The position numbers and the translations under genes are program-made. DNA of 64,000 nt from Colletotrichum lupini (taxonomy: Eukaryota > Ascomycota > Sordariomycetes > Glomerellales > Glomerellaceae). Under the pieces are notes generated by a model. The model worked only from the letters and a program-made list of their open reading frames with translations. It searched no databases and was not told the origin of the DNA. Location: contig NC_064679.1 of NCBI RefSeq assembly GCF_023278565.1, positions 1 to 64,000 of the forward strand. Reading direction: 5' to 3'. Within the stretch, counting starts at the first letter, position 1, and each line of letters starts with the position of its first letter. Shown here piece after piece: positions 1 through 9,989 of this stretch.

Positions 1-110
1 CCTAACCCTAACCCTAACCCTAACCCTAACCCTAACCCTAACCCTAACCCTAACCCTAACCCTAACCCTAACCCTAACCCTAACCCTAACCCTAACCCTA
101 ACCCTAACCC
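1..110. repeat. Telomere repeat array (CCCTAA)n
   Basis: About 18 uninterrupted copies of CCCTAA start at the first base and end at 110 with TGAGTG. This is the C-rich strand of the TTAGGG telomere found in most filamentous fungi, read inward from a left chromosome end. All copies are exact, so it is a true terminal array rather than a degenerate interstitial one. Confidence 0.98.
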
Positions 111-249
111 TGAGTGACTATAATATTATAGCGGGGCGAGCGTTTGCCCTATTCTTATATTTAACTCGGGGCGGCCTAAGTATAGTTTATGCGGGGTTAT
201 ATTATAACCCGGATCTAGGCCTTATTTTAGTTTTTTTATTATATATACG

Positions 250-770
250 TAGGGCGAGCCTAAGGCGCTAGCGTTTAAATAGAGGGAGTATTTTTTATTA
301 TAATATTATAGTTATAGAGTAGCTAAGGGCGGTAGCTATAGTAAGTATATTTATTTTTAGTTTTTATATTATAGCGGTAGCGGGTATATTTATTACCCCC
401 TCGCTATAGTAGCGGCTTATTTAAACTACTTAAGTAGGTTTTTTAGGGGACTTATTAGGGGGCGGGCCTACTTTATACTATTAATTTAAGTTATATTATA
501 AAAAAGACGTGGCCCCGAGGCGCTTTTTTATTAATCCTTATATTTTTTAAGTATAGTATACTAATTCTTTTTTATAGTACTATTTTTTATAGTATATATA
601 TTGCGCCGTACTATAGGCTTATTAAAGTTACGGCCTATTTTAAGGATTTATAAGCGTAAGTAAGTAATTATACCGATCCCCGTTTTCTTTAAGCGAAGTA
701 TATTAATAATACTCTCGTATAGTACTATTTATAGCGCTTATATTACGCCGTGGGGCTGCGCTGTTTTATA
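250..770. repeat. Duplicated subtelomeric block, copy A
   Basis: This block resembles 1570-2000 in the same order. Both have a shared start (TAAGGCGCTAGCGTTTA at about 252 and 1571). Both then have a segment with a run of A, GACG, CCCCGAG and GCTTTTTTATTA (about 485-530 and 1769-1810), followed by TATAGTA-rich units with a CCCCGTT motif. Both copies are heavily RIP-mutated, as expected for duplicated DNA. Boundaries are approximate. Confidence 0.65.
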
Positions 771-969
771 TTACTTTTTAATTTTTATAAACCTCTATTT
801 TTATTATTACGTATTACTTTATAATGCTTATATTTATTTATTTTGTTATTTTTAAGCACCGGGGCTGTTATTATATTACTAAGCGGGCTGCTTAATTACG
901 CGGTAACGCTAGGCTTCTGAACTTTTATAACCTTTAGTTTTTATATTTATTATTACTTATTACGTCCGA

Positions 970-1260
970 AGCTATTATTTTTAAAGCTATTGTTTTTAAA
1001 ACTATTGCCTTTAGATCCGTGGCCTCTAAAGCTATTATTTCTAAAGGGCTATTATTCTTATAGTAGTTACCTCTAGAGCTATAGCTTTTAAAGCTATTAT
1101 TTTTAGAGGGCTATTACTTTTAGAGTAGTTGTTTTAAGAGCTATAGTTTCTAAAGCTGTGGCTTTTAGAGAGTTATTATTTTTAAAGTAGTCGTTTTTAG
1201 AGCTATAGTTTCTGAAGCCGTGGCTTTTAGAGCTATGGCTTTTAGAGCTATAGCTTATAT
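970..1260. repeat. Short-unit array built on AGAGCTATAGCTTTTA
   Basis: Roughly 15-bp units such as AGAGCTATAGCTTTTA, AAGCTGTGGCTTTTA and AAGCTATTATTTTTA follow one another with substitutions. A few TG dinucleotides survive here, so this array is less fully mutated than its surroundings. Confidence 0.7.
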
Positions 1261-1569
1261 AATACTTTTATACTTTTAAAGTACGTTAAGTTTTTTAAAA
1301 TAACGGAGGGGCGCGTCTTAATAACAATAATAATATTAAAGTATAGTTATTGCGCCCCGGAGCCTATAAAAATACTTAACTATACCCTATTATCTTTAGA
1401 GAGAGCTATTATATTATAATAAGTAAGCGTTATAGTCCTATGTTTATTTATAATACCTACGTATAATAGCCTAGGCCCGGTCCGTATAGGCCCCTTAGCT
1501 TAGGTCTAGATTTTTAATAAACCTAGCCGAGGGGCCCGGACAAGTATCTTAATATAGTTATAAAGTACT

Positions 1570-2190
1570 TAAGGCGCTAGCGTTTATAATATTATTTTAT
1601 TATAATATAGCTATCAAAAAGTAGTTACGGTAGTAGTAAATACGTCCGTAGCCTCTTAGTTAGTTAAGGGGGAGGGTACTTATATTAAACTATATTAAGA
1701 GCTCTGCTCGCTCGCGTTATACTAACGCCGGTTACTAAGGGGGCCTTATTATTAATATTATTAGCCTAAGTTATATTTTAAAAAGACGGAGCCCCGAGCC
1801 GCTTTTTTATTATTTTTATAAGTCTTTATACTTTTTAAATATAGTACGCTAATGCCTTTATATAGCGCTACTTATAATACTTATACTATGCCGTATTTAC
1901 TAAGGTTATAGTATACTTTAATTATTTACGGGCTAAAGTAAGTAATTATACTAGGCCCCGTTATTTTTTAATATAGTATATTAACGCTCTTATATAGCGC
2001 TATCTCTTATAGCGCTTATACTTTACTATACCTCGAGCTTATTAAAATTATAATATATTTTAGTTATTTATAGGCTAGGGTAAGCTATTATACTAAGCCC
2101 CGTTACTTTTTAATATAATATATTAATATTTTTATATAGCGCGCTACTCTTATTAATACTTATACTACGCCGTATTATATTTCGGGCTAG
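1570..2190. repeat. Duplicated subtelomeric block, copy B with extra ~140-bp units
   Basis: Second copy of the 250-770 block, about 1.3 kb downstream. Its right part repeats a unit of about 140 bp with CCCCGTT, TTTTTAATATA and TATATAGCGC landmarks at about 1960 and 2100, so the end of the block has been amplified locally. The ancestral element cannot be recognised after RIP. Confidence 0.6.
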
Positions 2191-2394
2191 CGTTTATAAA
2201 GTATTATAGGGCCTTTTAAAATAATATATACTCTATACTAAAGAGCTTTAATTATACTACCTAAAGGCTTTAGTTACTATACTTAAACTTTTAATTATAG
2301 TATTTAAAAGCTTTAGCTATAGCCCTAGGGCTTTAATTATAATACTTAACGAAGGCTATAATATTTATAAGCTTCGGCTATAGCCTTATTATAT

Positions 2395-3650
2395 TTTTAG
2401 CTACGTAGCTAAAAAACCTTCGGCTATAGTACTTAACTTTACTTAACCTTTTATTATAACGCCTTATAACTTTTAGCTATATAACTAATTAAGGACTTTT
2501 AGTTATAGTGCGCTATATAACTAGAGCTAAAAACCTTTAGCTATAATTATAACGCTTAACTTTTTACTTTTAGCTATAATACTTATAAACTTCGGCTATA
2601 GCCCTATTATACTTTTAGCCGTATAGCTAAAGTATTTAGTTATAACTATAGCGCTTAACCTTTTACTTTTAGTTATAATATTAACGAGCTTCGGCTATAA
2701 GCTTATTATACTTTTAGCTACGTAACTAAAAAACTTTTAATTATAGTACTTAACCCTACTTAACTTTCTATTATAACGCCTTATAACTTTTAACTATATA
2801 ACTAACTAAAAACCTTTAGTTATAGCGCGCTATATAACTAGAGCTAAAAACCTTTAGCTATAACTATAGCGCTTAGCTTTTTACTTTCGGCTATAGTACT
2901 TACGAGCTTTAGCTATAGCCCTATTATACTTTTAGCTATATAGCTAAAGTATTTAACTATAGCTATTGTACTTAACTTTTTATTTTTAGTTATAATACTT
3001 ACGAGCTTCGGCTATAGGCTTATTATACTTTTAGCTATATAGCTAAAAAAACCTTTAGTTATAACGCTTAACCCCGCTTAACTTTTTATTTTAACGCCCT
3101 ATAACCTTTAGCTATATAGCTAATTAAAAACCTTTAGCTATAGCGCACTATATAGTTAAAATTAAAAACCTTTAGCTACGGTTATAATACTTAGCCTTTT
3201 ACTTTTAGCTATAATACTTACGAACTTCCGCTATAGCCCTATTATACTTTTAGCTATATAACTAAAGTATTTAATTATAATTATAGTACTTAACCTTTTA
3301 TTTTTAGTTATAATACTTATAAGCTTTAGTTATAGGCTTATTATACTTTCGGCTATATAATTAAAAAACCTTTAGTTATAGCGCTTAACCCTACTTAACT
3401 TTTTATTATAATACTTTATAACTTTCGGCTATATAACTAACTAAGAACTTTTAGCTATAGCGCTTAACTACTTAACTTTTTATTATAATGCCTTATAACT
3501 TTTTATTATATAACTAGAGCTAAAAACCTTTAGCTACGGCTATAGCGCTTAACTTTTTACTTTTAGTTATAATATTTATAAGTTTTAATTATAAGCCTAT
3601 TATACTTTTAGCCACGCAGCTAAAAAACCTTTAGCTACGGCGCCTTAGAG
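2395..3650. repeat. ~317-bp higher-order satellite, about four copies
   Basis: A landmark (TTTTAGCTACGTAGCTAAAA or a close variant, followed by TACTTAAC..TACTTAACTTT) recurs at about 2395, 2712, 3029 and 3347. The spacing is 317, 317 and 318 bp, and a shorter last unit begins near 3606. Inside each unit the short theme CTTTAGCTATA recurs many times, so this is a repeat of repeats. All copies are RIP-mutated and differ from each other at many positions. Confidence 0.8.
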
Positions 3651-3765
3651 CTAGGGCTATTATTACCCTACTTATTACCCCTAGCCGTAGCTAATTAGCT
3701 TTAACTACTTTATAACCTTCGGCCGCGCTGCGCATTAGGCTAAGGGGTATGAACTCTGTCTCTAG

Positions 3766-5696
3766 CCTGACCTTATGGACATTTCCCGTGTCAAGGTTAT
3801 GCTGTGCGTGAATCTTAGGAAACAGAAACAAGTCGACCGGGCGGAGCAATACGGGCGTGAGGCTCTTGAGGAGTATCGAGCTCACCTCGGTCAAGAGCAC
3901 GATACAACTATTATTGCTCAATACGCGCTTGCCTCAATCATGCTTATCTCACATCAAGACAAGGTTCATGATGCTGTTCAGCTTCTACAACAGAATGCGG
4001 ACATCGTGGCTCGCAAGTTTGGCGAAGTCCACCCGGAGACTAGGGCTGCAACTTTGCACCTGGTCAATGCCTATATTAGGGCCAAACGCTTTGAAGAGGC
4101 CGAGGAGGCAGCACACCAGTGTCTCAAGATCAGCGGCAAGGTCCCAGAGTCCAGCAAAGCTTTGGAGCAAGCATATCATTATCTCGGATACGCCAAAGAG
4201 CTTCAAGATGAACTAGACGAAGCGAGTACGTTTTATAGAGCCTCTATTGAAATAGGGCTTGACAGTCGCGATGGGGTGCACTCTGATGATTCAATATATA
4301 CCATGAGGCTCTTGGCAGCAATTCACGTTGGGAACAAAGACTTCCAAGAAGCTGAGACTCTTTTGCTGGAGGTCTTGGCAGCGTCGCCGCAGGTCTATGG
4401 GACAACCCGCCCTGACATGGCCTGTCGCGTCCATCATCTACTGGGACAGGTTTACGGAAGTACCGATAAAGCCCAAGAGTCCGTCGAGAACCATAGCTTA
4501 GCAGTAGATCTGGCTCGTGAAGCGCTCGGCGAAGATACAGAGGAGACTATGTGGTATACGGAGAGCCTCATCAGTGCAAAGTTGGCGACTCGGTCGTTTC
4601 GAGAGGCACTCCAGCTTGCTGAAGAGCTTCTGGCACATGCCGAGGAAGAACTCGGCGAATTCCACGAACTCTGACTCGCAGTCAAGCAAAGCCTTCTCGT
4701 CATCTACCAAAAACTAGGAATGTGGCCAGAGTCAGAGCGCCTCCATCGGGAATTCCTCCACTCTTTCGAAGAAACTGGGGCTGACTCCCCCGACGAATAT
4801 GCCTTTCTCTATCGATCCTTATCAAATGTATGCACCAAGCAAGGCTTCCACAGCGACGCAGAAGTCTTCCTTTCGAAATTCTGGGATTGGTTCCAAAACA
4901 GCGAACCAGACCAAGAAGAAGAAACGGTCGAGGTTATGGCCGAGTTGGCACGAGCTTACGCAAGAACGGGAAAATTCGACGTCGCGAATCAGTTCATATC
5001 CCGCATGCAGGCCATAAGCGAGTCTCTCTTTCCTGACGATGACTATGATTATGAAGATAATCGGGACATTCTTTGCGCATCCGCGCGCGCAGATGTCATG
5101 TTCCTGGCCTGTCAACGGGAGGAAGCTGCAGACTTGAAGCAGAAATACGTGGACCTTCAACCCACCGACTTGGATGCGGTACTCGCCTTATTGGACATGT
5201 ACGAGACAATAGGCGAATGTTCTAAAGCGGCAAAGGCTCTGCCTTTAGCCATTGGCGCTGCTTGGATCCTCAAGACGCAGTCAAGCCCGGAGGTTCACCA
5301 AATGGCGATCGCCAAGGTTGCTACTTATGATTCAAGGATACATACAGCAATAGGCGATTTTGAACTTGCCCAAGAACAGGCTACATTGGCAGTGAATCGG
5401 GCATCAAAGTGGGATCTCGGCAACTTCACCTACGCCGAAACATATCGAAACGCTCTCCAAGCCATGATGACGTTGTATGAGACACTCGGACGGGACAGAG
5501 AGAGGGAGGAGACAAGACTTAAGGTCAGTGATGGTCTTTGTATTTGGGTACCTTCTCTAGCTAAACATTCATGCAGCTTATGAGAGAACTTCGCCGACAG
5601 GAAGAAGCCAGGGACAACCACTTGGATGGATTGGCACGAGACCGGGCGAAGGTGAAAAGCTTTTTGACAGGAATGCTTTCAGTAGGACATCCTTAG
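3766..5696 (+). pseudogene. TPR-repeat protein gene remnant, interrupted by an in-frame TGA
   Basis: The frame from the ATG at 3775 encodes back-to-back tetratricopeptide repeats of the 42-residue kinesin-light-chain/TPR_10-12 kind, seen as repeated A-x-x-LL/A-x-x-Y helices and G-x-x-H-P-E-T-type turns. A TGA at 4672-4674 stops it, but the same frame resumes at once with TPR sequence and runs to an intron (5524-5576, gtcagt..cag). A last exon ends at TAG 5694-5696. Upstream the frame closes at TAG 3763-3765, against the RIP-mutated satellite. Fungal proteins with such repeats often carry an N-terminal NB-ARC/NACHT or phosphorylase-like domain, and none is visible here. I infer a 5'-truncated, decayed gene. 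Readthrough of the TGA (followed by C) is an alternative. Confidence 0.75.
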
Positions 5697-6806
5697 GAAC
5701 CTAGACAGGATATACAGGAAGGCTTGAGACGACTTTCTGTCTTTCTAATCTTTTACCTCTGTCCTCGGACCGGTGTCCGTTTCCTCAACCCAAATGTAAT
5801 TACGTCTTTGTCCTAGTATAGAGACTTCTTATTTCCTCTTTTACCTACGAAATCCAGACTTCTTGGCCTTCTTTGTGACGTACGTAGTGCATTAAAATTG
5901 TTGAAGTCAAATAGTTCATGTGCTTGTTCAAGATTCAAAGAAATGATAGTCGAATAGCTTGCCTAGCTACCTTAACCTAGTCTACTTGATACGACTTTGA
6001 AATCCCTCCTACAAACGTACCTCTGATATTCCTCGCGGATATCTCCTCGTCCTCATCTGAGACAGAAGCGTGTTCATCTAATTACCTACTCAGGGGTAGT
6101 CGAAGGTAAGGTATCTAGTCTGACGTGACTGAATCCCAACTCTAAACTTTTCGGGTTCGGAAAGTCGGACAAAAGTCTCCACCAAACCCCATAATCCCGA
6201 CCCCGAACCCCCCGCAATTCCACTCACGGCCCCGAGCCCGAACCCGAACTTCGCGGCCCGTGCCTCCATACTCTCTTATCCAAGTGCATAGGTGAACACC
6301 ATCTCAACCCAGTAGACATTCAAATTTGAGGCATGCTCTGCTCAGACATTGGTTCGCATCCAAGGAGGGAAGTTCCTTTGGGTAGTAGCTCTGCCATTTC
6401 AACCCAAAGTGCTCGGTTCTCCGACCGACCGAACAATCTCACGTAAGACTCACTTCCCGAATCAAGCGCAATGAGCCTCCACGATGGCATACCAACGATA
6501 GCCATCAAAACTAGCGATAAAGCAGTTAGATCGATTGGGTACCGCAAATGCGCGGGGTTGGCTTACAGGGAAAATGTCTTATTGTGGCTACGCCAGTTGC
6601 AATTCGGCCTGGTGCCAACACATGAATGGAGAACGCCTTCAGATCAGCGTCTGACAAAGGAACCCCGCCAACATCATCACTCACAAGGCAATAAAAGATG
6701 AGATTGAACCCGCCTACATCGTGACTCCTAAATCACATTCACGCAACCCATCGTGATATCTTTCCGTCTGACCCAATTCCCCTAACCCAAATCTCCAACC
6801 GCCAAA
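5697..6806. other. Intergenic region before the hydrolase gene
   Basis: No convincing gene. The short frame at 6471-6701 has no recognisable features. A GC-rich patch at 6145-6260 holds inverted TTCGGGTTCGG / CCCGAACCCGAA arms. The last ~100 bp before 6807 are rich in C and A (CAACC, CACAACC-like), as in many fungal 5' leaders. Confidence 0.5.
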
Positions 6807-7721
6807 ATGCCCTACTTCTCCCGAAACCCCTCCTTCAACCTCTTCTACCTAGACGAAGGCCCCCGCACGGCATCCCACACAGTCCTCCTCATCACAGGCC
6901 TCTCGTGCGAAATGCACGACTGGTCCTGGCAGGTCCCCTTCCTCCTATCCCACAACCTCCGCGTAATCTCCATCGACAGCCGCGGTCAGGGCAAATCCTC
7001 CGCCCCGGCGCCGGACCCCAAAATCCGCACCTGGCCCGGCGTCGAGAAATCTGCCGACAGGGAGGTGATAGACTACTACCCGCAATCCACAGCCGAAGAC
7101 ATGCTCGCCATGCTATCACACCTGGGCATCACCAAGAACCTCATTGTCATCTCGCATTCCCTAGGTGAAGCGGCAGGGTACTACATTGCCACCACTCGTC
7201 CGGACCTCGTGAAAGCATCCATCGGCGTAGACCCAATTCACGCGTTCCCCAACGCCGTCCGCGAACGCGACACCTACCTCTTCAACGACCCCGAAGCCCA
7301 GGACAAGATCATTTCGACTCTCATCGAATTCTTCGGCACATACTGCTACTCCCCGGAATGTCCAGCCTGGCAAAAGACGTGGCACCTCCGCCGCATGGCA
7401 CAGTTCGACAAGGCCGTCATGTACGCCCTGTGCTGGGGCGGCTGGGGAGACGCGCATAGCCTGGGCAGGCAAGAGAACGCAGTCAAGGCCTTTGCGGGAA
7501 AGCTCAAGTGCCCGCGCCTAACGCTGGGTTCGAACGATTGGTATGTTGGTACTGACCGTGATCATCTGCCGAAGGGCGATGAGGCGCTAGATGAGATTGT
7601 GGTTATCGAGGGCAAGGGCCACTGGTTTCACCAGCTCGAGAGCGAGGAGTTTAATGGGCATTTAGAGAGGTGGTTTCAAAAGATCGGCGTGCTCCCGGCG
7701 GTAGAAGCTGGCACGGCGTGA
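6807..7721 (+). CDS. Alpha/beta hydrolase fold protein
   Basis: A single-exon protein of 304 residues. It has the alpha/beta-hydrolase core: strand LLITGLS with a likely oxyanion segment (about 27-33), the DSRGQGKS loop (57-64), the nucleophile elbow SHSLGE with Ser118, and the C-terminal catalytic-His strand EGKGHWFH with His272. The acid is probably Asp244 or Asp250 in the SNDWYVGTD loop. The elbow reads S-x-S-x-G instead of the usual G-x-S-x-G. There is no signal peptide or membrane segment, so it is probably cytosolic. The start is the first ATG, after a CA-rich leader. Codon use is strongly C-ending in the 5' half and more relaxed after about 7540. The substrate is unknown; relatives include esterases, epoxide hydrolases and haloperoxidase-like proteins. 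It is the first intact gene from the telomere. Confidence 0.85.
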   Translation: MPYFSRNPSFNLFYLDEGPRTASHTVLLITGLSCEMHDWSWQVPFLLSHNLRVISIDSRGQGKSSAPAPDPKIRTWPGVEKSADREVIDYYPQSTAEDMLAMLSHLGITKNLIVISHSLGEAAGYYIATTRPDLVKASIGVDPIHAFPNAVRERDTYLFNDPEAQDKIISTLIEFFGTYCYSPECPAWQKTWHLRRMAQFDKAVMYALCWGGWGDAHSLGRQENAVKAFAGKLKCPRLTLGSNDWYVGTDRDHLPKGDEALDEIVVIEGKGHWFHQLESEEFNGHLERWFQKIGVLPAVEAGTA

Positions 7722-9985
7722 TGAGTGCAAGGTCGTGTTCCAGCTTTCTAGTCAAGTGTGTTGGGTGGTTTGGAAGGGGCTCAGATTCAAGTGCCGGCGG
7801 CGGCGTTCAGAGTGTACGGACTGTCAGCCGCGACGCGGACGGTGAAGGGTCCTTCACGGGATGACGTGGGACGCACCGTGACGGGGCTGTGAGAGGGGAC
7901 TGCCGGCCCCATTCTCGGCCCTGCTTCTCGTAACCTTAAACAACCTTGATCTCGCCCTAACACAGGCACAAACACAATAAAGGGGTTCGGTTCCTCACGA
8001 GTCTGTGTCGTGCATCCTAGAATGTAGTTGACTAGTTGTTCTGCAAATGAGTCGGACTCCCGTCTATTGAGTAATCCGGCAATTGGGATTTCGAACACAC
8101 ATGACTTGGAGTGGAAGTGATGTCTTGTCAGCTCTGCCGACCGAAGCGGCTTTAGGGTTTCACGGGGTGCCAGTTGAGTCCGTCGCCGATGGAGGATGGG
8201 GCCAGTAGCCGGCGCTGGAAACTGGTGACGGACTGCTTGACATCGGAAGCGCGATAGAGTTGGGCGTGTAAGAGCCGCTCATCGTGGACATCGCCGAGGC
8301 CCCACAGTTCCGGCCAGCATTGCCGTCAAACGCCGGCACGCACTCACTGTTGCGGCGTCAATCAGCGGCAAAGGCGGGGATGGATCATGGAGGAGGACTA
8401 GGCGGGCTTCCAATGTGAGTGAGGTGGCTGAAGCGTTGGCTGCGTTGTGTGTGTGAACGGACGACTGGGCAGCAAAACGGCAACCCGCCGGCGGCGGTGC
8501 AGTGGCCGTGAGAATGCCGTCCGTCCAATTGGATGTGTCATGTCGCATGAATAACTTGCCGACTAAGTCCGTCGGCGATGAGGTCGGCCTGTGGCGGCCC
8601 TGTCTAGGATCCCGTCGCAAACTCTGGACGAGTCCGCTGCCGTCCCTCTCCATGGTTGCGTTGCGAGGATCCGAGCTCTTCGCTTCTTGTGATGTGCGCG
8701 CCGTCAAGGTCGGGGAAAGTTGGGGAATTTCGTCTGTGCTGCTCCATCCACGGGGAGATCATACTCATGGGTAAGGGTGGAAGAAGATGAGGGGTTCAAC
8801 ATCAGACCCAAGCTCCTTTTCTGCCCTCTCACCCCTCGCGGAATTCCAATGCAACGGCTTCTCCCCCACCATAGCTATGAGGAATCTTTGACGTCAGACT
8901 CTATGGCTCAAAGCAGAGGTCCAGTAACGGCATCGAGGGGAAGGTTGCTGACGACGCTAAAAGCCTGTCCCGCCTTGCTCCATAGGTTTTCCATGGGACG
9001 AAAGGCATCCTCTCTCGAGTAAGTGATATTGCTTGATCCTTGAATCGCCGAATAAGATGCAAAGGCAATCTCGATGCAAGTGTCAGCTCGCACTATCAGC
9101 TGCTTTTGGGAACCCCATGGATGATAGTTGAGTATTACATGTTGCGCCATCAGCCAACTCTGGTAAACTTCGTACCTGATTTACAAACATAGTGATATGG
9201 CCTAGTGAAATTCCAGCCCCTCGGTGCCTGGCAAGGTTCGACAAGCCTCGATTTCATACGAATGCCGCGTTTTGGCATCCGAGACTTTGCCATCCATCCA
9301 TCCAACTGAAGAGACTTTGCCATGGCTGAACAGCCTTCTGGTTGGAAATAGTAGCAATGGGGTCTTGGCTCGTCGTGGCTTGTGGATCCAGCGGCATCGT
9401 ATGCCGCAGATCATCTGGCTGCTGTCAGGGTCCAATGTCCTGCAGCTCGATGGGGGCACGCGCCAACGTATCAAGAACCTTTCAACGCGTGTGAGCGATT
9501 ATCCAACAGGCAGAGACCCTGATGCACGAAATCAAGGTGTCGTCTGTGCAACTTAAGCCTCATGTTCAAGTCTGAGCTCAGGGTTTTTCGGCCTTAGACT
9601 CGGCGTATTATGGGTTCCTTTGACACCTCGGCTTGCCTTCTCAATACGGTTAGAATTGCAGGTTTGGCATTGGGCTCAGCATCCCTCTGCGCCAGCAAAG
9701 TCTGTCCTCAAGGTCGAATTGCTGACGACCATGTGTGGGACAGCTCAGTCCACAGCTGGATTCCCAACAAGAAAGAAGAGCCAACGAACAAAGACAGCTA
9801 GGTAACCACCGGAACCTGCCCCGGAGGATTCTTCGAGTGCGCCGTGTGAGACATTGGGCGCCCTAGTAACAAGCGCGGCGCGCTACTTGTGCGCTTTTAG
9901 AGTTTGACCGGTTCGGGGCAGGTCAAAGTGACGTCTCAGTCACTTCCGCCACCACCGGACGGACACCAATAGGCTTTGTCCTGAC
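7722..9985. other. Gene-free stretch with scattered short frames
   Basis: About 2.3 kb. Minus-strand frames at 7787-8098, 8279-8707 and 8908-9150 look partly protein-like but match no family I can name and are not joined by clear splice sites. They may be relics. No repeat or RNA gene was recognised. Confidence 0.4.
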
Positions 9986-9989
9986 CCAA

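Larger units (their letters stand above)
111..3690. repeat. RIP-mutated, TA-rich subtelomeric region
   Basis: About 3.6 kb of TA-rich DNA with no open frame of note. TpA is extremely common, while CpA and TpG are nearly absent over long stretches (for example 160-480). CpG and GpC clusters such as gcgggg and ggcgctagcg survive. This is the signature of RIP, which converts CpA to TpA on both strands of duplicated DNA. Tandem and dispersed repeats inside it are listed separately. The switch to ordinary coding-like sequence is abrupt, at about 3690-3750. Confidence 0.9.
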
